A stretch of 64,000 nucleotides of DNA from an uncultured Clostridia bacterium (GCA_934121905.1 CAKOVI010000002.1:148768-212767), one strand, 5' to 3'. Shown: positions 8,227-18,790, numbered from the stretch's first letter. Numbers and translations: made by a program. Notes: generated from the sequence alone by a model not told the origin.

Positions 8227-8365
8227 AAATTACTTTCCTATAATAACAAAAAAAGTAATAAAAGTCAATAGGTTTATAAGAAAAATTTGCGAATAGCCAA
8301 GGCTCAAAAGTAAAATTTGCAAATTTCTCTTTATTTCTATAAAATTAAGAATAATTATAACCTTT

Positions 8366-9598
8366 TTAATGCCAAAAAGCAAAATAATTCTCTAGGAAAA
8401 ATTTCCAATAATCTAAAACATTTTTTCTGGAAAGCAAATTTTTATTCAAAATATTAACAGAAAAATATTTCATATCTCCAACAAAAAAATCCATACTTCC
8501 TACAATATCACCAGCGTTTAAGGGAGCTTCATAAAAATTAGAAACAGAAATAGGAGTATAAATATCATCTAAAACATCATTTTTAATCGCAACTTTTTCA
8601 TACAAAAAATTAGTATCATCCAAGCAAAAAGCAACATTTGTAGAAACACCTTTTTCAACGAAAATAGAACTTGAATAATGAGAAGACCATTCATCAAAAT
8701 TTGCATTTAAAATATCTTTAACATTAACAATAGAAAAATTATCAAAGATATAATTAATAAGTTTTATACTATCTAAAGTTCTATCTTTTTTAGTATCACA
8801 ACCCAAGACAACACAAACAATATCTAAATTTCCTCTTTTGCAAGAACTAACAAGACACCTATTAGCACCATTTGTAAAACCAGTTTTTACTCCATAAACA
8901 CCGTCTAAATATCCAAGTAATTCATTGGTATTATTTAAGTTTTTAGGTTTTCCACTAATAGAAACGATATAGTTTTTAGTATAAACAATCTTAGAAAAAG
9001 TTTTATTATTAAGTGCATAATCAGCAATCTTTGCAAGTTCAAAAGCAGTTGTATAATGTTCATCTTGGTCTAAACCATGAGGAGTAACAAAATGGCTAGA
9101 TACAAGACCTAAAGAATTAGCTTTTTGGTTCATCATTTCTGCAAAATTTTCTACACTACCACCAACAAATTCAGCCAGAGCAACAGCTGCATCATTACCT
9201 GAAACCATTAAAAGACCATAAAGTAAATCATTAACCGTAACCTCATTATTATATGCAAGACCTAATCTCGAACCACCTGTACCAGAAGCTTTTTTAGATA
9301 CAGTTACAATCGAATTCAAATCAGAAGTATTTTCAAGAACAACTATTGCTGTAATAATCTTAGTAGTTGAAGCCATTTTACACTTTTCATTTTCACCTTT
9401 TCCATATAATATGGTTTTAGATGCTCTATCTAAAACAACAGCATGTCTTGCATTAATTACAGGAGCTTCTGTCGAATGGGCATTATTTTCAAAAGATACC
9501 TCAACACTTTCTTCTAAAAAATCATCAGCAAAAGAAACAACTGGATTTACTATAAAACAAAAAAAAACAAAGAAAATAAAAACATTTCTAAAGTTCAT
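8366..9598 (-). CDS. dacF: D-alanyl-D-alanine carboxypeptidase, DacF/PBP5 type (second copy)
   Basis: A 410-residue penicillin-binding protein with a signal peptide at about residues 1-25 and the motifs STTK (77-80), SGN (133-135) and KTG (238-240). SGN is the form usual in PBP5/DacF enzymes. A beta-rich C-terminal domain follows, and the end lacks the long basic tail of the first copy. It trims D-Ala from peptidoglycan pentapeptides outside the membrane. The gene is alone; GGGAGGGTT precedes the ATG. Two paralogues 3 kb apart suggest separate vegetative and sporulation roles, which is inference. Confidence 0.93.
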   Translation of the reverse strand: MNFRNVFIFFVFFCFIVNPVVSFADDFLEESVEVSFENNAHSTEAPVINARHAVVLDRASKTILYGKGENEKCKMASTTKIITAIVVLENTSDLNSIVTVSKKASGTGGSRLGLAYNNEVTVNDLLYGLLMVSGNDAAVALAEFVGGSVENFAEMMNQKANSLGLVSSHFVTPHGLDQDEHYTTAFELAKIADYALNNKTFSKIVYTKNYIVSISGKPKNLNNTNELLGYLDGVYGVKTGFTNGANRCLVSSCKRGNLDIVCVVLGCDTKKDRTLDSIKLINYIFDNFSIVNVKDILNANFDEWSSHYSSSIFVEKGVSTNVAFCLDDTNFLYEKVAIKNDVLDDIYTPISVSNFYEAPLNAGDIVGSMDFFVGDMKYFSVNILNKNLLSRKNVLDYWKFFLENYFAFWH

Positions 9599-9694
9599 TA
9601 TAACCCTCCCAACAATTTACAATAAATTATATAAAAAAATAAAAATAATATAACCTTATAGCCCTAAAAATCCTAAATTATTGAGGACAAAACA

Positions 9695-9723
9695 TTGATT
9701 TTATTACGAAAATGTAATATAAT
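9695..9723 (+). promoter_or_regulatory. Promoter with long leader for the giant surface protein
   Basis: TTGATT (9695-9700), a 17-base spacer and TATAAT (9718-9723). It leaves a leader of about 140 bases before the start codon at 9871. I recognise no riboswitch class in the leader. Confidence 0.6.
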
Positions 9724-9870
9724 TGTAAAGGAACTGTAAAAAACTTAGAAAACGACAGTCCGTAAGCTATATTGGTGACACAAAAATAAATTAACAATAA
9801 CATATTGAAAAAAACAAACAAAAATAGTAAAATAAAATATAGCAAAATTTAAGTAATAAGGAAGGTATTT

Positions 9871-12800
9871 ATGAAAATGAGAGGAAGTATCAAAAAAGTA
9901 TTTATCGTAATGCTTATGGTTATTTTAGGAATCGGAACAACCTCAAGCTTTGCGATGCAAGATTACCAAGAAAATGATGCAAAAGGCCTAACACTATCAT
10001 ATTTTAGATATGCTAATGGTAAATTTACAGATGGGTATGCATTAAGAACAGTAGGAGCTGGCGGAGAATCACATCATCCAGTATACCAAATAATGAGTGG
10101 AACAAAAACCAATTATTATTGTTTAAATGCAACAGCAGGGGAAACATGGTTAAGTGGAACAGTTGGAACAGCAGCAACATATAATAGGTCATATAACTTA
10201 AATCTAGAAAGTGATATAGAATTAATAAAAAATGACAGTGCATTATCTAGTACTTACAAAAATATTGTAAACAGTAAATACTTAAAACAAATATTATGGA
10301 TATTGGACAACCTATATATTCCAAACAGTACAGACCAAAATGATGCAAATAAAAAACAATTTCTTGCAAATGCTGGACTAGTATATGGAGACCTAGATGA
10401 TGCAGTACTTGATGATGGAACAAAAGTACAAGGATATAGATATATAAAACAATCAGATTATGACTATTCAAGCAAAGTTTCTGATACTGGAAAACAAGGA
10501 TATTACTACGTTGATCCAAGTGATAATATACAAATTGTAGAATTACCAGATGAATTGATAGAAGTAGCACAACAATCAGCTTTATGGTATTTTACAAATT
10601 ATCTAGATAATAATGATGCTAAAAGTGAAACATATAATGTAAAAGACCAATGGTTACCACTTGTAGGATCAAATGGATCAACAAGTACAAATACTAATAA
10701 TTGGAAACCATTAGACGATGTGTCTACAGAAGTTGAAACTATTGTAAGTGGCAAAAAAGCCAAAGTTGGAAAATGGAAAAATGAACAAGCAGCTATAGTA
10801 TGTAATTATTTAATAGATGCAGCAAATAACTATGCAGCGAATTCAGAAAATACTACAGAAGAAAGCCCACTTAAAGTAACACCAACAACTGCCAATATAA
10901 CAGAAAAAACATTAGATAGTACAAAATATTATGTTGTAGGACCTATAAAAATAGAAACACAAAGTGCAAAAGTATATGAATTATCAGATACAATTTCAGT
11001 AAATGGTATGACAGATACAGGAGCATATATATCAAATGCTGAGGGAACAAGAGATACAAATCAAACATTAGGAACACATATAGGCAAAGAATTTTATATA
11101 ACAATTCCACAAAATAAAATTACAGGAAGCAGTATAAAAATAAATTTCGAAGGTTCATACAAAGCTAATAGCAAAACATTATGGATTTCAACAACAAAAA
11201 CAGAACAACCAGTTATAGAAGTTGATCCAGGAAAACAACCTTTTGAATTAACAGTAAATGCAGGAATAACAAAAGAATTCGACTTAGCACTTAGAAAATC
11301 AATAAAAGCATTAAAAAAAGCAGGAGCAACAGAAATTAATTCAAAACTAATTGCAAATGAAGCAGGAAAATTAGCAAACAGAAAAGTAACATATATAGCA
11401 AGTGACATCGAAAAAAATGGAACAGCAACATATAATCATAGAAAAGACCCAGTAGTTGTAGAAAAAGGTGACATTATAACATATGAAATAACAGTCTACA
11501 ACGAAGGAGATATGAATGGTTACGCATCAGAAATAGTAGACAAACTACCAGAAGGATTAAAACTAAAAGGTGAAAAAACAGGAACATACCAATCTGGAAA
11601 CATAAAATATTCATATGTATATGATGAAACAGCAAATACAATAACATTTACAAATGTAAGCAAAAATGTATTAAATGCGTATGATGGTGGAAGTAAATTA
11701 TCATCAGAAACAATAGAAGTTGAATGTGAAGTAACTCAAGCACCAGCTTCAGGAGCAAATACATATTTAACAAATATTGCATATATATCAAAAGAATATA
11801 ACACTGAAACAAATTCAGAAGTAACTAAAGATAGAGATTCAGATGTTACTAAAATTCCATCAGCAGAACTTAAAACAACAGGAGACAAATATAATGGATA
11901 TCATGGTGGAAATAACAAAAATGGTGATAACAACAAAAATGTTTATAATGATGGAACAAATAATGATGACTACTTCCCAGGAAGAGAAGATGACGACGAT
12001 TTCGAAGTAGTAGTGGTTAAACCAGCAGAATTCGATTTAGCATTACAAAAATATATATCAAGTATATATTCAAATGGAACAACAACAGTAGGAAGACAAG
12101 AACCAAAAATTGATACAACAAACTTAGCAAATAAAACAACAACAACAGCCAAATACACACAAGACAAAACACCAATACAAGTAAAACATGGAGACTATGT
12201 AACATATACATTTACGGTTTACAATGAAGGAGACATAGATGGATATGTTAATAAAATAAGAGATAACATTCCAACAGGTTTACAATTTGTATATCAAAAA
12301 CAACCAACAGATGGAAAAACTATAATTGCTTGTGATTCACAAGGAAAATCAGAAGAAATAGAAGTAGATGAAGCAACTTATAAATTAGTTGGAGACAATA
12401 ATGCAAAATGGGAACTAGATAAAACTAGTGAAGATGCACTTATGACAGATACATATAATGGAGAAAAAACAATAAGTGTAACCTGTAACATAAAAGACAA
12501 CGGAGGAGACAAATACAAAAAATTAAATGCATATGATAGTAGCAAAGATAATAACTACAATGGAGATGGCTTAGATAGAACAAGTATTACATTAGTATTA
12601 AGAGTATCTGCGGCAGATGGGGCTGGAAAGACAATAAGAAATGAAGCAGCAATAACAGAAGCAGAAGATACAAATGGAAACAAACAAGATGAAAGTACAT
12701 TAAAAGATAGAGACTCACAAACAAATCAGTGGCCAGGAAAAGACGGAGATAAAAAATATCAAGATGATGAAGACTATGACAATATAATTCTTGGAAAAGT

Positions 12801-14784
12801 AGACTTAGCGTTAACAAAATTCATAACAGCAGTAAGTGATGATATAAAAATAGAAGATGGAGAATATCTAACAAAAGATACAACTTCAAAAAATGCAGGA
12901 AGTGTTACAAACCCATATATAAGAGCAACAAAGGTAGATACATCAAAATTAAAATCAGACCCAAATTGTCATGATGCTACATACGAAAGGGTAAAAGACC
13001 CATTAACTGTACCTGAACAATCATATGTGCTTTATAATATAAGAGTATATAATGAAGGTGAAACAGACGTATATGCAGGAGAAATTAAAGACTACTTACC
13101 AAATTACTTAGACTATGTAGATTGTGATTTTAATACTGCATATGGCTGGAAAATAGGTTCAGACGGAAAAACAGTAACGACAAATTATTTGGCTTACAAC
13201 AAGGACGACACATCAGCTAAAAATTTACTAAAAGCGTTTGACAAACAAAATGATGATGGAGCAGGTTCAGGACTTGACTATAGAGATATACAAATCCTAT
13301 GTAGAGTTAACTCAAAAGCTCCAGAAGATACAAAATTAGTAAACTCAGCAGAAATAACTAAATATCAAGACAAAAATGGAGGAGATTTAACAGAAGATGT
13401 TGACTCAAAACCAGAAAATTTAAAGAACAAAAATCAAGAAAACAGAGAAGAAGATGATGATGACTGGGAAGTTGTAAAAGTTGAGAAAAAGAAAGTAGAC
13501 TTAGCATTAACAAAATTCATAACAGCAGTAAGTAATGATACAACAATAGAAGATGGAGAATATATAACAGCAAACGGAAAAATAGGAAGCAAAGAAAATC
13601 CATACACGAGAGCAACAAAAGTAGATACATCAAAATTAAAATCAGACCCAAATTGTCATGATGCAACATATGAAATGGTAAAAGATCCATTAACAGTACC
13701 AGCAAAATCATATGTACTTTACAATATAAGAGTATATAATGAAGGCGAAACAGACGTATATGCGGGAGAAATAACAGACCACTTACCAGACTACTTAGAC
13801 TATGTAGATTGTGATTTCAATACAGCATTCGGATGGAACGTTGGAACAGACGGAAAAACAATAAAAACAACATATTTAGGATATGACAAAGACGACACAA
13901 CAGCTAAAAATTTACTAAAAGCATTTGACAAAAAAACAGACGATGGAGCAGGTTCAGGACTTGATTATAGAGATGTTCAAGTACTATGTAGAGTAAATGA
14001 TAAAGCTCCAACAAATACAAACATAGTAAATGTTGCAGAAATAACAAAATATGAAGACGACAAAGGAAATGACGTACCAAAAGACATAGACTCAACACCA
14101 GACAATGTAGACAAAAACAATGAAGATGATGATGACTATGAAGTAATATTAATAAAAACATTTGATTTAAGCTTATTAAAATATGTATCAACAGTTTATG
14201 TAACTGAAGATGGAAAAACAACAACTACACAAACTGGAAATACAGGCGATGATAATACAGATAAAATACCAAAAGTAGAAGTAAATAAAAAGAAATTAAA
14301 TTCTACAGTTGTAAAATTTGGATATACAATAAAAATAACAAATGAGGGAGACATAGCAGGTTATGCTAAAGAAATAACAGACTATGTACCACAAGGACTA
14401 AAATTCTATGCTGAAGACAACCAAGGATGGACAGATGAAGGAAATAACGTAATATCAACAAGACTACTTGAAAATACATTATTACAACCAGGAGAAAGTG
14501 CTCAAGTAACAGTTATTCTAAGATGGATAAATGGAAGTAGCAACCTTGGATTAAAAACAAATACAGCAGAAATATCTGAAGACTATAATGACGAAGGTGT
14601 TCCAGATAGAGATTCAACACCAGACAATCAAAAGCCAGGTGAAGATGATATAGATGATGCCTCAGTATTACTATCAATAAAAACAGGTATACAAGAAAAT
14701 GCTGTTAAAATCATAACAATAGGAGCTGTAATTTTAGTAGTATTATCAACAGGAATAATCTTAATTAAAAAGTTTGTATTATAA
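9871..14784 (+). CDS. Giant surface adhesin with thioester (TQXA-like) domain and DUF11-like repeats
   Basis: A 1637-residue surface protein with a signal peptide at about residues 1-29. The N-terminal region has Cys84 (YYCLNATAG) and a QQSALW segment at about 234-239, matching the Cys and Gln that form an internal thioester in TQXA/TED adhesins. Five beta modules follow, each opening [FV]DL[AS]L.K at about residues 470, 721, 977, 1209 and 1431 and mostly ending in acidic EDDDD-rich linkers; their Lys/Asp/Glu pattern suggests DUF11-like domains with isopeptide bonds. Modules three and four are near copies. A C-terminal helix at about 1610-1632 ends in KKFVL with no LPXTG motif, so it is membrane-anchored rather than sortase-linked. 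It probably binds host or neighbour surfaces covalently. Confidence 0.8.
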   Translation: MKMRGSIKKVFIVMLMVILGIGTTSSFAMQDYQENDAKGLTLSYFRYANGKFTDGYALRTVGAGGESHHPVYQIMSGTKTNYYCLNATAGETWLSGTVGTAATYNRSYNLNLESDIELIKNDSALSSTYKNIVNSKYLKQILWILDNLYIPNSTDQNDANKKQFLANAGLVYGDLDDAVLDDGTKVQGYRYIKQSDYDYSSKVSDTGKQGYYYVDPSDNIQIVELPDELIEVAQQSALWYFTNYLDNNDAKSETYNVKDQWLPLVGSNGSTSTNTNNWKPLDDVSTEVETIVSGKKAKVGKWKNEQAAIVCNYLIDAANNYAANSENTTEESPLKVTPTTANITEKTLDSTKYYVVGPIKIETQSAKVYELSDTISVNGMTDTGAYISNAEGTRDTNQTLGTHIGKEFYITIPQNKITGSSIKINFEGSYKANSKTLWISTTKTEQPVIEVDPGKQPFELTVNAGITKEFDLALRKSIKALKKAGATEINSKLIANEAGKLANRKVTYIASDIEKNGTATYNHRKDPVVVEKGDIITYEITVYNEGDMNGYASEIVDKLPEGLKLKGEKTGTYQSGNIKYSYVYDETANTITFTNVSKNVLNAYDGGSKLSSETIEVECEVTQAPASGANTYLTNIAYISKEYNTETNSEVTKDRDSDVTKIPSAELKTTGDKYNGYHGGNNKNGDNNKNVYNDGTNNDDYFPGREDDDDFEVVVVKPAEFDLALQKYISSIYSNGTTTVGRQEPKIDTTNLANKTTTTAKYTQDKTPIQVKHGDYVTYTFTVYNEGDIDGYVNKIRDNIPTGLQFVYQKQPTDGKTIIACDSQGKSEEIEVDEATYKLVGDNNAKWELDKTSEDALMTDTYNGEKTISVTCNIKDNGGDKYKKLNAYDSSKDNNYNGDGLDRTSITLVLRVSAADGAGKTIRNEAAITEAEDTNGNKQDESTLKDRDSQTNQWPGKDGDKKYQDDEDYDNIILGKVDLALTKFITAVSDDIKIEDGEYLTKDTTSKNAGSVTNPYIRATKVDTSKLKSDPNCHDATYERVKDPLTVPEQSYVLYNIRVYNEGETDVYAGEIKDYLPNYLDYVDCDFNTAYGWKIGSDGKTVTTNYLAYNKDDTSAKNLLKAFDKQNDDGAGSGLDYRDIQILCRVNSKAPEDTKLVNSAEITKYQDKNGGDLTEDVDSKPENLKNKNQENREEDDDDWEVVKVEKKKVDLALTKFITAVSNDTTIEDGEYITANGKIGSKENPYTRATKVDTSKLKSDPNCHDATYEMVKDPLTVPAKSYVLYNIRVYNEGETDVYAGEITDHLPDYLDYVDCDFNTAFGWNVGTDGKTIKTTYLGYDKDDTTAKNLLKAFDKKTDDGAGSGLDYRDVQVLCRVNDKAPTNTNIVNVAEITKYEDDKGNDVPKDIDSTPDNVDKNNEDDDDYEVILIKTFDLSLLKYVSTVYVTEDGKTTTTQTGNTGDDNTDKIPKVEVNKKKLNSTVVKFGYTIKITNEGDIAGYAKEITDYVPQGLKFYAEDNQGWTDEGNNVISTRLLENTLLQPGESAQVTVILRWINGSSNLGLKTNTAEISEDYNDEGVPDRDSTPDNQKPGEDDIDDASVLLSIKTGIQENAVKIITIGAVILVVLSTGIILIKKFVL
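12799..14140 (+). repeat. Tandem near-identical modules inside the adhesin gene
   Basis: The segments starting at 12799 and 13495 encode almost the same module of about 230 residues. Shared stretches include VDLALTKFITAVS, TKVDTSKLKSDPNCHDATYE and YNEGETDVYAGEI. Synonymous and amino-acid differences show the duplication is not brand new but may be homogenised by recombination. Confidence 0.85.
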
Positions 14785-14790
14785 TAAAAT

Positions 14791-14826
14791 AAAAGGAAAT
14801 TTTTGAATAAATTTCCTTTTTTTTTT
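14791..14826 (+). terminator. Terminator of the adhesin gene
   Basis: AAAAGGAAATTT and AAATTTCCTTTT form a 12-bp stem followed by a run of T. Confidence 0.85.
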
Positions 14827-14909
14827 GCGGTATTTTTTAGATAAAATCATTTACAACCAAGTTGGGTTATGTTATAATTTAAACGTATAAATAGAAAGGA
14901 AGAATGTAA

Positions 14910-15833
14910 ATGAATCAGATATTAGCAGTAGAAAAACCACAAGCAAAAAGAAAACATAAATCAGGAATCAACTCAATTTTAACTGTATTTGCAGTTATAT
15001 TAATGATATTTGGGTTAGGGCTAACATCATCAGGAGGATATGCTTTTTATAAAAGTCTATCAAGCAATGTAGATAATAATGTAGTATCATCATCAAGCTC
15101 AAAACCTGTAATAACAATAGAAAGAGAAAGTGCATCAACAATAAATATAGTAGTTACACATGATAAAGCAATAGCAAATGTAACATACACAATAAATGAC
15201 GAAGAGCCAGTACAAATAGACGGAAAAAATCAAAAAGAAATAAAACAAGAAGTAGAATTACCAGTTGGAAGTTCAACAATAAACATAACAGCAAAAGATG
15301 TGAATGGAATTTCATCATCTTATGAAAGTCAAACAGAAGTTGAAGAAAAACCAACAATAACATTAGAACAAGTCGATGGAAAAATAAAAGCAACAGTAAC
15401 AAGTAAAATAAATATTGACTATATAATGTATTATTGGGATGAAAACGAAGCAGATGCAAAACAATTTACAGTAAATGATGTAAAAACTGAAACATTAATA
15501 GATGTATTAGAAGGTACACATACATTAAATGTTGTTGCATTAGATACAAATGGAAACAAAACAACAAAACAACAAAAAGTAATAGGAGACAATAAGCCAG
15601 AACTAGAAGTAAAAACAAATGGAAAAGTATTTAGAATAATAAGTTCAGATGATGAAGCTTTAGCAAAAATAGAATACAGTTTAAATTCAGGAGAAGTACA
15701 AACAGAAGAAATAAACCAAAAAGAATATAAAAAAGATCTTGAACTTGCAAACGGAAAAAATACATTAACGGTAACAGTTTATAATAGTAATGGATTAATT
15801 GCAACAACAACAGTAGAATACGTTAAGGAGTAA
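14910..15833 (+). CDS. Membrane-anchored protein with Ig-like repeats, unknown function
   Basis: A 307-residue protein with a basic N-terminal tail, one transmembrane helix at about residues 26-48, a Ser-rich linker and three repeated beta units. Each unit has a pattern like VTYTINDEEP, IDYIMYYWDE or LAKIEYSLNSGE followed by .TL.V.A.D.NG, which resembles Ig-like or Big domains that hold ligands outside the cell. I recognise no named family. The ribosome site is AAAGGAAG. It is joined to the next gene by one base, so the two, with the coiled-coil gene after them, form an operon with a signalling protein. Confidence 0.55.
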   Translation: MNQILAVEKPQAKRKHKSGINSILTVFAVILMIFGLGLTSSGGYAFYKSLSSNVDNNVVSSSSSKPVITIERESASTINIVVTHDKAIANVTYTINDEEPVQIDGKNQKEIKQEVELPVGSSTINITAKDVNGISSSYESQTEVEEKPTITLEQVDGKIKATVTSKINIDYIMYYWDENEADAKQFTVNDVKTETLIDVLEGTHTLNVVALDTNGNKTTKQQKVIGDNKPELEVKTNGKVFRIISSDDEALAKIEYSLNSGEVQTEEINQKEYKKDLELANGKNTLTVTVYNSNGLIATTTVEYVKE

Positions 15834-15834
15834 A

Positions 15835-16764
15835 ATGATGTTAAACGAAGTATATATAATAGACGACGATGAATCTTCAATTATAGTATTTAGAGAGCTA
15901 TTTAGAGATGATAAAGAATACAAATTCATAAGCGTAAAAACAGAGCAAATAGATGTAGCCTTAAAAAATATACCCTCACTAATAGTAATAAATGAAGATG
16001 CGATAAAAATTGATGTAATAGATGTATGTAGAAAAATACGAAAAGATGAAGACAATACAATTACGCCTGTAATAGTTGTATCATCAAATGGCGAAAGAAA
16101 CCATAGGATGAAAATTTTAAGTGAATCGATAGAATATTTCATAAGAAAACCAGTAGATGAAGGATATTTATATTACACAGTAAAAAATCTAACTAGGCTA
16201 TTAACAATAAACAGAAGAATGAGCCCATTAACAGGACTTCCTGGAAATGTACAGATAAATTCAGAACTAAAAAAACATCTCATGAAAAACGAAGAATTTT
16301 CTATATTATATTTAGATTTAGATAATTTCAAAGCATATAATGATGTATATGGATTTTTAAAAGGAGACCAAATAATTGAATACACAGCGAATATTATTGT
16401 AAATGCTGTACATAATTATGGTAATGGTTTTGTTGGACACATAGGTGGAGATGACTTTATTGCAATAGTGCCTAGTAAAGACGTTGAGAAACTATGTCAA
16501 GCTATAATATATAATTTCGACAATAATGTACAACAATTTTATAACGATAAAGATAGAGAAGATGGATACATAGAAGTAGCAAATAGAAAAGGAATAATAG
16601 AAAAATTTCCCATAACATCAATATCTATAGCAGTAGTTGTTGTGGACAAGGGCAGATTTGCAAATATTTTAGAGATAGGTGATACTGCAGCACAAGTAAA
16701 GCACGCAGTAAAAGCAGTTATGGGAAGTAGCTATGCAATAGACAGAAGAAGACATAAGTCTTAA
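15835..16764 (+). CDS. Diguanylate cyclase with degenerate receiver domain
   Basis: A 309-residue cytoplasmic protein. Residues 1-120 form a CheY-like receiver with the acidic cluster IIDDDE (8-13) and Lys105 in RKP, but the usual phospho-accepting Asp strand reads LIVIN, placing Asn53 at that site. Residues 130-300 are a GGDEF domain with LTGLPGN, ILYLDLDNFK and the active-site motif GGDDF (204-208), a common active variant. It probably makes cyclic di-GMP but may not be controlled by phosphorylation. GTTAAGGAG precedes the paired ATGs at 15835 and 15838. Co-transcription with two envelope or coiled-coil genes suggests a surface or cell-cycle output. Confidence 0.85.
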   Translation: MMLNEVYIIDDDESSIIVFRELFRDDKEYKFISVKTEQIDVALKNIPSLIVINEDAIKIDVIDVCRKIRKDEDNTITPVIVVSSNGERNHRMKILSESIEYFIRKPVDEGYLYYTVKNLTRLLTINRRMSPLTGLPGNVQINSELKKHLMKNEEFSILYLDLDNFKAYNDVYGFLKGDQIIEYTANIIVNAVHNYGNGFVGHIGGDDFIAIVPSKDVEKLCQAIIYNFDNNVQQFYNDKDREDGYIEVANRKGIIEKFPITSISIAVVVVDKGRFANILEIGDTAAQVKHAVKAVMGSSYAIDRRRHKS

Positions 16765-16781
16765 TTATGGAGGGATTAATT

Positions 16782-18701
16782 ATGTACGAAAGGAATGCGA
16801 TAGTATTAGAAAGATATTTTAATCAGATGTTCGGATATAATATGAAAAGTAACATAAAAACAAACTTTAAAGATTATTGTGATTTAGTAGAATGTTTGGA
16901 AAAATATAAAGAAATTTCGAATGAGGATGAAGATATAATTCAAGAATATGATATGATAGCCAATCGAATAATGGAGATACAAAAGAGACAAGAAGTATTG
17001 AATAAAAAAAATACAAAATTCCAAAATGAAAGAGTAGAAATATTTCAGGTTATTGATGAAAACTCTGATTTTATACAAAAAAGATTTGACACAGTACATA
17101 GTAATATTCAGGAAGTAGACAATCAAATAAAACAAAATTCACAAGATTTTATAAGTGCTGTAGCCGAATTTAATGAAAAAAGTAAAATTAGGACAGAATG
17201 TGGGAAATCAAGAAGATCAATAGAAAAAGACTATAATAAAATACTAAATAAAACATTAGATGACTACAAAGAAATAAATGCAGAAATTGTAGAAAAGACT
17301 AAACAATTTAGAGATATTTCAACAGAAGAAATAGAAGATGAAATAAAAGGAAAAATAAAAGAAAATGGGGAAAAAGAAAAAATACCATTTAATATGGATG
17401 TAATAAAAAAAGCTATTTCACTAAATGTTGATATACAAAAGAAAGAAACTGAAATTTTAACAAGCATATATGATAAAACTAGTAAGCTATTTACGGAGAT
17501 AAAAAAAAATAATACAAAAAGTGAAAAGCATAAGAAAACAATTAAAGATGCAAAAAGTAAACTTGAGTTTATTGGAGCATTAAAAGAATATTTGGTTCAA
17601 TTTCTTGATAATGAAAGACTAACTGCTGTAAATGGGGAAAAAGAACATAACAAATTAATGAAAGAAGCATGTAAAAATCTGGACGAGGATTTAGTGCAGA
17701 TTAATAATTTATATACATTATTATTAAAAGAAATAACTAAGAAAACTACAAAAAAATCGTATGCTGAATTATATAATTATGGCTATTTAATAGCGTTAGA
17801 AAATAAATCGGAAGAATTTGATAATGAAATAAAGAAGCTAAACTTACCTGTAACTATAATAAATCCTAATTATTGGAGAATAGAAGGAATGAAAAAAATC
17901 TATGACGTATTTAACAAAAATGTCACAGAAAAATATGGCAGAGATTTATCTGAATATATGCCAATAGAAGATGTTGAAGAATCTTTTGAAGATGAAGAAG
18001 ATGAAGAAGTTGAAGATGTTATAGATGAACATAAAGATGAAAACGTAGAAATAAAAGATGTAAAAGTTGATAAAAGGAAAATAAAGACTGGAAAGAATAA
18101 AAAAGAAACAGAAGAAGAAGAAATGAAAGCAGAGATTGACAAAAAAATAGATATGATTTTAGGCTTTAACAATACAGAAAGTGAAGATGACTTTGAAGAA
18201 GAGGATGAAATAGATGATGATGTAGCTAAAGAAAAAGATGATGAAGTATATTATGATATCTGGGGAAATGATATAAAAAAAGAAATTGATAATGATGATG
18301 AAAAAGATGATGAAGATGATTGGGAAGACGACGAAGATTGGGAAGACGAAGATGACATTGACGAAGAAGATAATGAGGATGATGCTGATTTTCAACTTGA
18401 CAATGATGAAGACTGGGAAGACGAAGAAATTGAAGATGAAGACTGGGAAGAAGAGGAAGACAACGACGATGAAGAAGAATTGAAAGACGAAGACGATTGG
18501 GACGATGATATTGCGGATGATGATTTTATGCACGATAATTTTATCGATGATGATGAAATAGAGGAAGAAACTAAAACAAAAGCTAAAAAGACATCAAAAA
18601 GTAATGATACAGAAGAAGATTGGGGAAATGAATTCATAAACATTGACAAGAAAGATAAAACAAAAAAGAAGAAAAGTTTTTTTGATAAATTTAAAAAATA
18701 A
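16782..18701 (+). CDS. Coiled-coil protein with long acidic tail, unknown function
   Basis: A 639-residue cytoplasmic protein. Residues about 15-340 are mostly heptad-rich helices with few prolines. A small domain follows near LNLPVTIINPNYWRIEG. From about residue 395 to 625 the chain is extremely acidic, with repeated DWEDDEDWEDE-like units, and it ends in a basic KDKTKKKKSFFDKFKK patch. ATG 16782 follows TGGAGGG; an earlier ATG lies inside that site. No family recognised. The acidic tail with a basic end suggests a scaffold or electrostatic partner, perhaps of the upstream cyclic di-GMP enzyme. This is inference only. Confidence 0.6.
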   Translation: MYERNAIVLERYFNQMFGYNMKSNIKTNFKDYCDLVECLEKYKEISNEDEDIIQEYDMIANRIMEIQKRQEVLNKKNTKFQNERVEIFQVIDENSDFIQKRFDTVHSNIQEVDNQIKQNSQDFISAVAEFNEKSKIRTECGKSRRSIEKDYNKILNKTLDDYKEINAEIVEKTKQFRDISTEEIEDEIKGKIKENGEKEKIPFNMDVIKKAISLNVDIQKKETEILTSIYDKTSKLFTEIKKNNTKSEKHKKTIKDAKSKLEFIGALKEYLVQFLDNERLTAVNGEKEHNKLMKEACKNLDEDLVQINNLYTLLLKEITKKTTKKSYAELYNYGYLIALENKSEEFDNEIKKLNLPVTIINPNYWRIEGMKKIYDVFNKNVTEKYGRDLSEYMPIEDVEESFEDEEDEEVEDVIDEHKDENVEIKDVKVDKRKIKTGKNKKETEEEEMKAEIDKKIDMILGFNNTESEDDFEEEDEIDDDVAKEKDDEVYYDIWGNDIKKEIDNDDEKDDEDDWEDDEDWEDEDDIDEEDNEDDADFQLDNDEDWEDEEIEDEDWEEEEDNDDEEELKDEDDWDDDIADDDFMHDNFIDDDEIEEETKTKAKKTSKSNDTEEDWGNEFINIDKKDKTKKKKSFFDKFKK

Positions 18702-18715
18702 TAAACAATATAAAA

Positions 18716-18746
18716 ATCCAAAGCTGATATTTCTTTGGATTTTTTA
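18716..18746 (+). terminator. Terminator of the coiled-coil gene
   Basis: ATCCAAAG and CTTTGGAT form an 8-bp stem followed by TTTTTT. Confidence 0.75.
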
Positions 18747-18790
18747 TATGAATGCGAAATATTTATATATTTTTTTCTAATAGTTACAAT

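Noticed and set aside
9724..9870. Riboswitch in the adhesin leader
   Set aside because: The leader is long, but I could match no conserved core of cyclic di-GMP or other known classes.
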